This document shows positions 1-7,620 of a stretch of 64,000 bases of DNA, piece by piece. A program made the translations under genes and the position numbers. The notes below the pieces were generated by a model. It had not been told where the DNA came from. It did not search any database and saw only the letters and a list, made by a program, of their open reading frames with translations. The DNA is from Georgenia muralis. GTDB taxonomy: Bacteria; Actinomycetota; Actinomycetes; Actinomycetales; Actinomycetaceae. The first letter of the stretch is position 1. Every line of letters starts with the position of its first letter. The DNA lies in NCBI RefSeq assembly GCF_003814705.1, contig NZ_RKRA01000001.1:2852001-2916000 (forward strand), given 5' to 3'.

Positions 1-429
1 GACGGTGGAGTTGACGTCGGCGCGCGTGCTCGCCCGCACGACGCACGCCGCGACCCGCTCCTCGCCGTCGCGTCGGCCCGCGACGAGCACGCAGTTGGCC
101 GAGGCGCCGAGCGGGAGGCGGTACGCCTCGGTCATCGCCAGGGTGTCGGCGAGGTCGGGGTCGATCTCCGCGACGCGGACCTCGGCGACGGCGTCGGGCT
201 CGGTCGCCGCCCGGGCGGCCAGCGCCGCGCGGACCGGCTCGGCGAGGAGATCGGGTCGGTCGAGGGCGGGGACCCACAGGAGGGTGCCGAAGGCGACCGA
301 CTCCTCCCCGAGGACAGCCGTGGGCTCGGGCGCGTGCCCGGGCGAGAGCGCCTCGCCCGCGGCGAGGGAGGTCTCCGAGGAGGTGCCGCTCGCCGTGCTC
401 TCACCCGGAGCCGGGACGTCCGTGCTCAC
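1..429 (-). CDS. YbaK/EbsC-type aminoacyl-tRNA deacylase, 3' end beyond window
   Basis: Partial gene read leftwards; 143 codons are visible and the C-terminus lies beyond position 1. After a low-complexity N-terminus of about 40 residues comes a typical YbaK-fold stretch: AEVRVAEIDPDLADT, then ASANCVLVAG, then RASTRADVN at the edge, where the family has the edge of its substrate pocket. Family members hydrolyse mischarged aminoacyl-tRNA (Cys-tRNAPro or similar) in the cytosol; the substrate cannot be told here. The GTG start overlaps the stop of the upstream PEBP gene in a GTGA junction, so the two are probably translationally coupled. Family assignment is fairly sure, substrate is not. Confidence 0.75.
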   Translation of the reverse strand, partial: MSTDVPAPGESTASGTSSETSLAAGEALSPGHAPEPTAVLGEESVAFGTLLWVPALDRPDLLAEPVRAALAARAATEPDAVAEVRVAEIDPDLADTLAMTEAYRLPLGASANCVLVAGRRDGEERVAACVVRASTRADVNSTV

Positions 430-953
430 CGCTGGTAGGTCGCCACGAGGATGCCCCGGGCGAGGGTGTGGAAGACGGTCCGGACCGCGACCTTCGTGGG
501 CGAGTCGTCCTCCTCCAGCTCCATGGTCTCGGTGTCGAGGGCGTGGACGACGAAGTAGTAGCGGTGCTCGCGGTCCCCGGCGGGCGGCGCGGCGCCCGTG
601 TACGTGTGGTCGCCGTCGTCGTTGCGGACGTGGAAGGCGGCCCCGGGCAGCATGAGGTCGGACTCGCCGGCGCCCTGCTCGAGCTCGGTGGTGTCGGTGC
701 CGAGGTCGAGGACGGTCCAGTGCCAGTAGCCCGACGGCGTGGGGGCGTCGGGGTCGAAGCAGGTGACGACGAAGCCGCGGGTCTCCGCCGGGAAGCCGGA
801 CCACGCCAGCTGGGGGGAGACGTTGCCGCCGCCGGCGGCGTGGAGGTCCGCCATCCGCTCGCCGTGCACGAGGTCGGTGGAGGTGACCGTGAAGGACGGC
901 ACGGCGGGCAGCTTGTCGTAGGGGTCCTGGGCGAGGGGGCGGTCGAGGTCCAC
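426..953 (-). CDS. YbhB/YbcL-family PEBP-like protein
   Basis: A 175-residue protein of the phosphatidylethanolamine-binding-protein (Raf kinase inhibitor-like) family. Visible signatures are GGNVSPQLAWSG near residue 40, CFDPDAPTPSGYWHW (the DPDxP ligand-site motif followed by the HW pair), a GAAPPAGDREHRYYF block (the GPxPPxxxHRY motif) and an alpha/beta C-terminus. The start is the GTG at 953 because GGAGG lies about six bases upstream; longer in-frame extensions run into the divergent gene. Bacterial members have no agreed biochemical role. It is followed, with a four-base overlap, by the YbaK-like gene. Confidence 0.85.
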   Translation of the reverse strand: MDLDRPLAQDPYDKLPAVPSFTVTSTDLVHGERMADLHAAGGGNVSPQLAWSGFPAETRGFVVTCFDPDAPTPSGYWHWTVLDLGTDTTELEQGAGESDLMLPGAAFHVRNDDGDHTYTGAAPPAGDREHRYYFVVHALDTETMELEEDDSPTKVAVRTVFHTLARGILVATYQR

Positions 954-1111
954 TTCATCCTCCGGGAGTCGGCGACGGCGTCGCTCACAACCTACGGCCT
1001 GCACGGGCCGGTCCGCTCGACGTGGCGCGATCGGTGCGGCAGGCACCGGACGGCGGGCGTGTCCAGGCAGTAGCGTGTGGCCCGACACCCCTGGGACGTG
1101 GGAGGACAACG

Positions 1112-2899
1112 GTGGCTGAGGTCGATCACGGAGCCGCGCCGGCCGGCTGGTACCCCGACCCCGAGGACGCCGCCTTCCTGCGACGGTGGGACGGGTTCTC
1201 GTGGACCGACGAGCGCCTGCCCGCGACCCGTGCGGCGCGCCGGTCCCTCCGCACCGGTGGCGCCGCCGCGGCGGCGTCGTCGGCCGCCCACGCCCCTGCC
1301 GCCCTCGCTCCGGCCGGTCCGGACCTCGAGCGGCTGCGTGAGGAGGCGCGGGCTGATGCGGAGAGGATCCGGTCGGAGGCGCGGGCCGAGGCCGAGCGGG
1401 TCCGGGCCGAGCTCGCCGAGGCCGAGGAGGAGCTGTCGGCGGTGCGGACCCGGCTCGAGCAGGGCCGGGACCAGCTCGCGGCGAGCAAGGGTGAGCTCGA
1501 GACCCGGCAGGCCCGGCTCGCGTCGCAGCAGGAGGACATCGCGGCCGGGCGCGCCGAGCTCGAACGCCAGCGCGCCGAGCTCGACGCCGGCCGCGCCGAG
1601 ATGGCCGCGATGGAGTCCGAGGCCGCACGCGCGGCCGACCTCTCCCGGACCGAGCTCGCCCGCGAGCTCGACGCGCGGCGGGCGGCCCTGGCGCAGGAGG
1701 AGCAGCGCAGCCGGGCCGAGCTGGCCCGCGAGATCGAGACGGGCCGGGCCGAGCTCGACCGGCAGATCCAGAGCGGCCGGGCCGCGCTGGCCGAGGAGGA
1801 GCGGAGCCGGCTCTCGGCGCTCGGCGAGGAGGAGGAGCGCCGTCGTGCGGGCCTCGAGGAGGAGACGCGTGCGCACCTGACCGAGCTCGCCGACCGGGAT
1901 GCGGCCGCCGCGGCTGCCGTCGCCGCGCGGGAGTCGGAGCTCGCCGCGCGCGAGACCGCCGCGGCGGAGGAGATCGCGGCCGGACGTGCGGACCTCGACG
2001 CGCGCCGGGCCGAGCTCGTCGCCCGGGAGGCGTCCGTCGGCGAGGAGCTCGCCGCACGGGTGGCCCGGGTTCAGGAGCAGGAGGCCGCGGCCGCCCAGGA
2101 GCTGACGCAGCGGCGGGCCGACCTGGCCGAGCTGACCCGCGCGGCGCAGGAGGCCGCCCGGCTGGTCCAGGACCGTGAGAGCGAGATCGCGCGCCTGGAG
2201 GAGGAGAGCCGCCGGCTCGTCGGGGCGCGCGAGGCGGAGCTGGCTCAGCTGGCTGACCGGAGCGAGCGGCTGGGCGCCGAGGTGGAGGCGCGCCGCGCCG
2301 ACCTCGCCGGCCTCGAGGAGCAGATCGCGGCGTCCCGCGAGGCGCTGGTGGACCTCGGCGAGCGGGTCCGGCTGCAGGACACCGGCCTGTTCGACTACCA
2401 CCACCCGGCCGAGGACTCGGTCCGGCTCACCGCCCGCCTGGCGGCGCTGCGCAAGGCCGTCGTCGAGATGCTGCGCGACGGCGCCGCCATCACCGCCACG
2501 AGCTCGTTCAAGGTCGGGCACTCCGCGAGCAAGGGGCGCCAGATCGTCGAGGAGATCACGCAGCTGGGCCTGCGGGCGTACAACGCCGAGGCGGAGAACG
2601 CCCTGCGCACGGCGACGGTCGGGTCGATCGACGGGGCCCTGACGCGACTGCTGCGGGCGCGGGACGCCGTCGCCAAGCACGGTGAGCCGTTCGGGGTGGC
2701 GATCACGGACCAGTACCACGCGCTGCGCGTGCAGGAGGTCGAGCTGGCCGCCGAGCACCGCCGGCACCCGGAGCAGGTCCCGGCGCAGCAGCCGGACGCG
2801 GTCCCGCAGTACCAGCCGTACAACGAGGGGGCGGCGCGCGCCTGGTCGGCCCAGGGCGTGCCCGGCCCGTATCCCCGTGGCGTGGGTGAGCTGTCGTGA
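1112..2899 (+). CDS. DUF2510 - long coiled coil - DUF4041 protein
   Basis: A protein of 595 residues in three parts. Residues 8-40 are a DUF2510 module (AGWYPDP, RRWDGFSWTDE), common in actinobacterial membrane-associated or envelope proteins. Residues about 75-440 are almost uninterrupted heptad-rich coiled coil full of E, R, A and L (repeated RAELA/REL blocks). Residues about 440-570 match a DUF4041-like domain (GLFDYHHPAEDSV, GRQIVEEITQLGLRAYNAEAENAL). In phage-related homologues DUF4041 is followed by a GIY-YIG (T5orf172) nuclease; no nuclease follows here. The GTG start is set by GGAGG at 1101-1105. No transmembrane segment is seen, so it may be a cytoplasmic filament or scaffold. Function unknown. 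Confidence 0.8.
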   Translation: MAEVDHGAAPAGWYPDPEDAAFLRRWDGFSWTDERLPATRAARRSLRTGGAAAAASSAAHAPAALAPAGPDLERLREEARADAERIRSEARAEAERVRAELAEAEEELSAVRTRLEQGRDQLAASKGELETRQARLASQQEDIAAGRAELERQRAELDAGRAEMAAMESEAARAADLSRTELARELDARRAALAQEEQRSRAELAREIETGRAELDRQIQSGRAALAEEERSRLSALGEEEERRRAGLEEETRAHLTELADRDAAAAAAVAARESELAARETAAAEEIAAGRADLDARRAELVAREASVGEELAARVARVQEQEAAAAQELTQRRADLAELTRAAQEAARLVQDRESEIARLEEESRRLVGAREAELAQLADRSERLGAEVEARRADLAGLEEQIAASREALVDLGERVRLQDTGLFDYHHPAEDSVRLTARLAALRKAVVEMLRDGAAITATSSFKVGHSASKGRQIVEEITQLGLRAYNAEAENALRTATVGSIDGALTRLLRARDAVAKHGEPFGVAITDQYHALRVQEVELAAEHRRHPEQVPAQQPDAVPQYQPYNEGAARAWSAQGVPGPYPRGVGELS

Positions 2900-3081
2900 C
2901 GGACCTTCCGCCGCCGTCGCCCCGCGACCGGGTGGACGTGCCCGAGGGGGGATCGGCTCTCCCGCCCCCGGCGACGGCGGACCGTGTGGAGCTGGACACC
3001 TCCGGTTCGCGCGTGCTCCCGTGGCTGGTCGCCTCGGCCCTCCTCGCGCTCGCGGTGCTGGTGTTCCTCCTCCTGGGCTGA
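2896..3081 (+). CDS. small single-pass membrane protein
   Basis: A 61-residue protein whose GTG start overlaps the stop of the DUF2510/DUF4041 gene by four bases (GTGA), so it is probably co-translated with it. The first 40 residues are polar and proline-rich. Residues 41-60 form one hydrophobic helix (VLPWLVASALLALAVLVFLL) ending at the C-terminus, a tail-anchored layout. It may anchor the coiled-coil protein to the membrane; that is inference from the coupling alone. I recognise no family. Confidence 0.6.
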   Translation: MTDLPPPSPRDRVDVPEGGSALPPPATADRVELDTSGSRVLPWLVASALLALAVLVFLLLG

Positions 3082-3190
3082 TCCGGCCCGGGCGGGCCTC
3101 TGGGCTGATCTGGGGCGAGCTCGTCGAGCGCCGCCGCCCGGCTCGGGCTGCTTTCCGTCTGAGGTGCACCACGGCCGCGACGAGTCTGCA

Positions 3191-3313
3191 CATCTGGTCG
3201 TGGATCGCGACCATCTGAGCAATCTCGTCCGGTGGTGAACGGACGGCGCCACGGGCGGAAGCACCGAGTCGCTCATCTGGTCGTGGATCGCGACCATCTG
3301 AGCAATCTCGTCC
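3191..3313 (+). repeat. pair of 40-bp direct repeats
   Basis: The 40 bases at 3191-3230 recur exactly at 3274-3313, 83 bases later. Each copy contains TGGTCG...CGACCA, able to form a six-base stem. The repeats lie in the 404 bases between the small membrane gene and imuA, where I see no gene. They look like a dispersed intergenic repeat. Confidence 0.8.
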
Positions 3314-3450
3314 CGTGAGGAGGGCTCGGAGCCGGTCTGGACCGTCGATGTCGGTGGTGGCGTGAAGACTTCCGGCGCGGGTACGGGGCCGGCGGGGAGA
3401 CATGCCGAGCCGGTTGACAACCGGCTCTCCCCGACCAAGACTTGAACGCG

Positions 3451-3466
3451 TCGAACGCACGTTCGA
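3451..3466. promoter_or_regulatory. LexA (SOS) box of imuA
   Basis: TCGAACGCACGTTCGA is a perfect copy of the actinobacterial LexA box TCGAAC-N4-GTTCGA. It lies 25 bases before the chosen imuA start. This position also argues against the longer in-frame start at 3402, which would place the box inside the gene. Confidence 0.92.
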
Positions 3467-3491
3467 TCAGGCCGTCGAGGAAAGGATGGGC

Positions 3492-4490
3492 ATGGCGACG
3501 ACGATGCTCGCGACCCTCCCCGGCCGAGCCGAGTCCCCGGACCTCGCCGACGATCCCGCTGCCCGTCTGGCCCGGGCGCGGGCGGCCCTGGGTCGTGCGG
3601 AGGCGGCTGCGGGTCTGCGTACCCGGCTGGGAGCCGTGTCGGCCGCGCCGGCCGCCTCCCCCGATGCCCTGACGGGCCCGGCAGCTGCCTCATCTCTCGA
3701 CCGGTCGGTCGGTGTCTCGTCCGAGCCGGTCGCCGGTGCCGCGGCGGGACGGGCGACCGGGGTGTCCGCACCTGTCCTGCCGGACACCCCCGACCGGGCC
3801 GTGGGTCACGTCGGGGGGACGTTCCCCGTGCCCGACGCGCTCGCCCCTCTCTTCCCCGGCGGTGTCCTCTCCCGCGGCAGCGTCGTCCAGGTGGCCGGCT
3901 CCACCTCCCTCGTCCTCGCTCTCGCAGCCGCCGCGAGCCAGGAGGGGGCGTGGTGCGCGCTCGCGGCCCTGCCCCACGTGGGGTGGCGGGCCGCGGCCGG
4001 GGCGGGGCTCGACCTCGACCGCGTCGCGGCGGTCCCGGCTCCCGGTCCTGACGCCGTCTCGGTGGTCGGTGCGCTGGTGGACGGCTTCGACGTCCTCGTC
4101 GTCGGGCGCAGCCCGGCCCTGACCGACCGGGACCGCCGGCTCGTCGCCGCCCGGATCCGGACCCGCGGCGCGGTGCTGCTCAGCACCCACCCGTGGCCCG
4201 GCGCCCACGTCGTGCTGCAGGCGACCCGGCCGGCCTGGCAGGGTCTCGGTCAGGGGTGGGGCCACCTGGTGGAGCAGGAGCTCACCGTGTGCGCCGCCGG
4301 GCGTGCGGGAGCCGCCCGCTCGGGGGAGGTCCGGGTGCGGGTCGGCCCCGACGGGGTCCGGCCACCGGCGGGCGAGCCGCTGGGTCCTGCCCGACCGGTG
4401 GACGCCCGGTCGGCGGACGCCGGGTCGGTGGGCGCCGGGCCGGTGCCCACCGGCGGGCCGCTCGACGTGCCGCTCCTGCGGGCGGTGTGA
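3492..4490 (+). CDS. imuA: ImuA'-type accessory protein of the SOS mutasome
   Basis: A 332-residue protein. The C-terminal two-thirds resemble a degenerate RecA/SulA-like core (GGVLSRGSVVQVAGSTS at the P-loop position, VDGFDVLVVGRSPAL at the Walker B position). The position just before imuB and behind a perfect LexA box is the main evidence. In mycobacteria ImuA' and ImuB form the DNA-damage-induced mutasome with the polymerase DnaE2. The start is uncertain between 3486 and 3492; I prefer 3492, about six bases after AAAGG. The tail (residues about 290-325) has repeated short motifs rich in A, G, S and P. The stop is one base from the imuB start. Confidence 0.8.
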   Translation: MATTMLATLPGRAESPDLADDPAARLARARAALGRAEAAAGLRTRLGAVSAAPAASPDALTGPAAASSLDRSVGVSSEPVAGAAAGRATGVSAPVLPDTPDRAVGHVGGTFPVPDALAPLFPGGVLSRGSVVQVAGSTSLVLALAAAASQEGAWCALAALPHVGWRAAAGAGLDLDRVAAVPAPGPDAVSVVGALVDGFDVLVVGRSPALTDRDRRLVAARIRTRGAVLLSTHPWPGAHVVLQATRPAWQGLGQGWGHLVEQELTVCAAGRAGAARSGEVRVRVGPDGVRPPAGEPLGPARPVDARSADAGSVGAGPVPTGGPLDVPLLRAV

Positions 4491-4491
4491 G

Positions 4492-6168
4492 GTGCCCACC
4501 GCCGCGCGCACCGGAGCCGCCACCACCACCGCGGCGCGCCCCACCGCTTCGGCATCCACCGCCACCACCGCGGCGCGCCGGGTGGTGCTGTGGGTGCCGG
4601 ACTGGCCCGTGGCAGCCGCGGTCGCCGAGGGGCTGGTCGACCCCCAGGTGCCCGTCGCCGTCCACGACGGGCGCGGCGTCCTCGTCGCCTCCGCGTCCGC
4701 CCGCCGGGCCGGGGTGCGGGCTGGCATGCGGCGCCGCAGCGCCCAGCAGCTGTGCCCCGGGCTCGAGCTGCTGCCCGCCGACCCCGTCCGCGACGCCCGC
4801 GCCTTCGAGCCCCTCGTCCAGGCGGTGGAGACCGTCGTCGCCGACGTCGAGGTCGCCCGTCCCGGGATGGTCGTCTTCCTCGCCCGCGGACCGGTGCGCC
4901 ACGTCGGCTCCGAGGACGCCCTCGCCGAGCTGCTCGTGGGCACGGTGGCCGCGGAGACCGGGGCCGAGTGCCAGGTCGGCATCGGCGACGGGCTGCTGGC
5001 CGCCACCCTCGCCGCCCGCGCCGGCGTCCTGGTTCCCGCCGGCCGGGAGACGACCGCCGCCTTCCTCTCCGGTCAGGACGTCGCGGTCCTCGCCCACGCC
5101 GCCGGCACCCGTCAGGCCGTGGCTGAGACCGACGAGCTCGTCGACCTGCTGCGCCGGCTCGGGCTGCGCACCCTGGGTGCCTTCGCGTCCCTGGGGACCG
5201 GCGACGTCGCCGCCCGCTTCGGCACCAGGGGACTGGCGGCCCACCGCCTCGCCCGGGGCGAGGACGCTCGTCCGCCGGTCTCCCGGCGGGTGGAGGACGA
5301 CGTCGTCGCCGCCACCGAGCTCGACCCGCCGGCCGCCCGCTCCGACGTCGCCGCGTTCGCCGCCCGGTCGCTCGCCGAGCAGCTCGCCGAGCGGCTCCTG
5401 CGCCGCGGGGTGGTCTGTGCGCGGCTGGAGGTCCGGGCGCGCACCGAGGACGGTGCCGAGCTCGTCCGCACCTGGAGCATCGACGGGTCGCCCACCGCAG
5501 CCGAGCTGACCGACCGGGTCCGCTGGCAGCTCGAGGGCTGGCTCGCCGGCCGCTCCGGCCGGCCGCCGTCGGCGCCCCTGACCCACCTGGACCTCACCGC
5601 CCAGGAGGTCAGCCCCGCCGGTGCCGTGCAGGACGGGCTGTGGGGGCGCTCCTCGCGTGGGCAGCTCCAGGCCGCCCGGGCCGCTCTGCGCGTCCAGGGC
5701 CTGCTCGGCGCCGAGGGGGTCCTCGTGCCCGTCCTCCAGGGCGGGCGTGACCCCCGCTCGGCCGCCCGGCTGGTGGCCTGGGGGGACGACCCCGCCCCGC
5801 TGCGCCGTACCGACGCCCCGTGGCCGGGTCAGGTGCCCGAGCCCTGGCCCGCCACCGTGCCGGGGGAGCCGGTCGAGGTGCGCCTGCTCGACGACACCGG
5901 CGCCGAGGTCGTCGTCGACGAGCGGGGGAGCGTCAGCGGCCCGCCCGTGCGGGTCGTCGTCCCGCCGCCGGCCGCCGGACGACCGACGCCCGCCGTGGAG
6001 CCCGGCCGGTACCAGGTTCGGGCCTGGGCGGGTCCGTGGCCGGTGCGCGAGCGGTGGTGGTCCGGTGGTCGGCCGCGGGTCTACCTCCAGGTCGTCACCG
6101 ACGACTCGCCCGCCCTGCTGCTCGCCGTCGAGGAGGGGCGGTGGCGGGTCGAGGGGGTCTATGACTGA
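4492..6168 (+). CDS. imuB: ImuB, catalytically inactive Y-family polymerase homologue
   Basis: A 558-residue protein of the DinB/UmuC (Y-family) fold. After about 25 low-complexity residues the palm begins with VVLWVPDWPVAA, where an active polymerase has an acidic-rich MDCFFA-type motif. The second catalytic site, normally SIDE, reads VFLARGP. Both catalytic acidic sites are therefore missing, as expected for ImuB, which acts as an adaptor between the beta clamp and DnaE2 rather than as a polymerase. A GIGDGLLAATLAA helix-hairpin-helix region and a little-finger domain follow. The GTG start at 4492 follows the imuA stop after one base, so the two share one SOS-induced transcript. Confidence 0.88.
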   Translation: MPTAARTGAATTTAARPTASASTATTAARRVVLWVPDWPVAAAVAEGLVDPQVPVAVHDGRGVLVASASARRAGVRAGMRRRSAQQLCPGLELLPADPVRDARAFEPLVQAVETVVADVEVARPGMVVFLARGPVRHVGSEDALAELLVGTVAAETGAECQVGIGDGLLAATLAARAGVLVPAGRETTAAFLSGQDVAVLAHAAGTRQAVAETDELVDLLRRLGLRTLGAFASLGTGDVAARFGTRGLAAHRLARGEDARPPVSRRVEDDVVAATELDPPAARSDVAAFAARSLAEQLAERLLRRGVVCARLEVRARTEDGAELVRTWSIDGSPTAAELTDRVRWQLEGWLAGRSGRPPSAPLTHLDLTAQEVSPAGAVQDGLWGRSSRGQLQAARAALRVQGLLGAEGVLVPVLQGGRDPRSAARLVAWGDDPAPLRRTDAPWPGQVPEPWPATVPGEPVEVRLLDDTGAEVVVDERGSVSGPPVRVVVPPPAAGRPTPAVEPGRYQVRAWAGPWPVRERWWSGGRPRVYLQVVTDDSPALLLAVEEGRWRVEGVYD

Positions 6169-6212
6169 GGAGGCGTACGGCTGCTGCGACTGAGGAGGCG
6201 TACGGCTGCTGG
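6163..6212 (+). repeat. 25-bp tandem duplication over the imuB stop
   Basis: Positions 6163-6187 and 6188-6212 are the same 25-base unit, differing only at the last base. The first unit contains the imuB stop codon, so the duplication lies at the 3' end and leaves the protein unchanged. Confidence 0.85.
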
Positions 6213-6288
6213 CGACTGCGGCACGCCGGCCTCCGCGAGGTCCACGGCCGCGGACTCGTCCGGTGTTGACGGGCCGCGCCTTCCTATG

Positions 6289-6308
6289 TCAATGTGTCAG
6301 CACATTGA
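6289..6308. promoter_or_regulatory. palindromic operator candidate for the GntR regulator
   Basis: TCAATGTG-TCAG-CACATTGA is a perfect eight-base inverted repeat with a four-base spacer. It lies 26 bases before the membrane-protein start and just after a TTGACG hexamer at 6266-6271. Its AT content stands out from the surroundings. The GntR regulator encoded in the same operon is the obvious candidate to bind it. Confidence 0.7.
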
Positions 6309-6334
6309 TTCATTGGTCTGATGGAGGTCGCCCC

Positions 6335-7213
6335 GTGTCCGTCTTCGTGCTCCTCGTGGTGCTCGTCCTCGCCGTCCTGCTCGTCGTGGCCCTTGCCGCG
6401 CTCGCCGCGGCGGCGGTCGTCGTCGCCGGCCGCGGTGCCCCCGCGGCTCCGCCCGTGCCCGCATGGCGCCGGGCGGTGCGCCGTGTCGACACCATCTCGC
6501 TCGTCGCCGCGGCCACGGGGATCGTCGGGGCGCTCGTGGCGGCCACCGTCCTGCCGACGGCGTTCGTCTCTGCCACCGCCACCCCGGGGCTCCTCGCCGC
6601 GCTGGGCCCGGTCCTCGCCGGAGCGGTCTACGTCCTCACCCTCGCCCTCGGCGAGCTGACCTGGCCCCGGCCGCAGGGACAGCGGCGCGAGGCCTTCCTC
6701 GTCCGTCGCCCCGCCCTGGCGCCCGCGGGCCACCTCGCCGCGCGGCTCGTGCTGGTCTGGCTGGCGCTCGGTGCGGTGGTCGTCCTGGTCGCCGGGCTGA
6801 TCGCGGAGCCGGACGGCCGCTCGGTCGGCACCTCGACCGTCGACTCCGGGGGGCAGCTCCTCTCCAGCTCCGCCGCCGGCCCGTTCCCCGGCTGGCCCTA
6901 CGGCGTGCCGGTGCTCGTGGGTATGGTCGCCCTTGTCCTGCTCCACCTGTGGGTGCGCCACCTCATCACCCGCCGGCCCGCCGTCGCCGAGGTCGCCCCC
7001 GAGGAGGACGTGCGCGTGCGGGCCCTGTCCGCCACCCGCGTGGCTCAGGGGGTCCAGCTCGCCCTCGCCGTGACGATCGTCGGTCTCCTGCTTGTCGCCG
7101 CCGGGGCGCTCGCCCGGGTGGACCTCACCGTCGTGGCCTGGGGGGCCGGGCTCCTCGCGGCGGGGATCGCCGTCACCGCCGTGGTGGGGACCGTGCGTCC
7201 GGTGCGACCGTGA
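6335..7213 (+). CDS. multi-pass integral membrane protein
   Basis: A 292-residue protein with about seven hydrophobic segments: the N-terminus (VFVLLVVLVLAVLLVVALAA), around residues 55-75, 85-105, 135-155, 185-205 and a C-terminal pair. The GTG start has GGAGG at 6323-6327. Its stop overlaps the start of the GntR regulator (GTGA). I recognise no family. YtrA-type regulators usually control ABC transporters or membrane proteins encoded next to them, so this protein is probably the regulated product; no ATPase gene is present. Confidence 0.7.
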   Translation: MSVFVLLVVLVLAVLLVVALAALAAAAVVVAGRGAPAAPPVPAWRRAVRRVDTISLVAAATGIVGALVAATVLPTAFVSATATPGLLAALGPVLAGAVYVLTLALGELTWPRPQGQRREAFLVRRPALAPAGHLAARLVLVWLALGAVVVLVAGLIAEPDGRSVGTSTVDSGGQLLSSSAAGPFPGWPYGVPVLVGMVALVLLHLWVRHLITRRPAVAEVAPEEDVRVRALSATRVAQGVQLALAVTIVGLLLVAAGALARVDLTVVAWGAGLLAAGIAVTAVVGTVRPVRP

Positions 7214-7581
7214 GCGTGCGCGTCCGGGTGGACCTCGGCGGCGGCGTCCCGCCGTACGAGCAGATCCGCGCCCAGCTCGCCTCCCTCATCGCCGCCGGCG
7301 CCCTCGCGCCGGGAACCCGGCTGCCGACGGTGCGCGACCTCGCGGCCGACCTCGGCGTCGCCGTCGGGACCGTGACGCGGGCCTACCGCGAGCTCGAGGC
7401 CGTCGGGGCGGTCCACTCCCGGCGGCGCACCGGCACGGTCGTGGCCGAGGGGGCGGGCCGCGGCGACGACGGCCTCCACGACGCCATCCAGCGCGTGGTG
7501 GTCCGGGCCCGGGCCCTGGGCCTGTCCGACGAGGAGCTGCTCGGGCTGGTCCGCGGGGCGCTGCTCTCCTGGGCGCAGTAG
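7210..7581 (+). CDS. GntR-family regulator, YtrA subfamily
   Basis: A 123-residue cytosolic DNA-binding protein. Residues 5-75 are a GntR winged helix-turn-helix (PPYEQIRAQLASLIAAGAL, LPTVRDLAADLGVAVGTVTR, YRELEAVGAVHSRRRTGTVV). The short C-terminal tail of about 45 residues is the length typical of the YtrA subfamily, which lacks a large effector domain. It is coupled by a four-base overlap to the membrane-protein gene. The perfect palindrome at 6289-6308 upstream of that gene suggests autoregulation of the two-gene operon. Confidence 0.85.
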   Translation: MSVRVRVDLGGGVPPYEQIRAQLASLIAAGALAPGTRLPTVRDLAADLGVAVGTVTRAYRELEAVGAVHSRRRTGTVVAEGAGRGDDGLHDAIQRVVVRARALGLSDEELLGLVRGALLSWAQ

Positions 7582-7620
7582 GCGACGCGACCGACCGTCG
7601 GTCGGCACGTCAGGACGACC

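Noticed and set aside
426-2057. A long minus-strand extension of the PEBP gene
   Set aside because: The extra 367 residues are arginine/proline-rich and lie antisense to the DUF4041 gene; the GTG at 953 has a ribosome-binding site and fits the family length.
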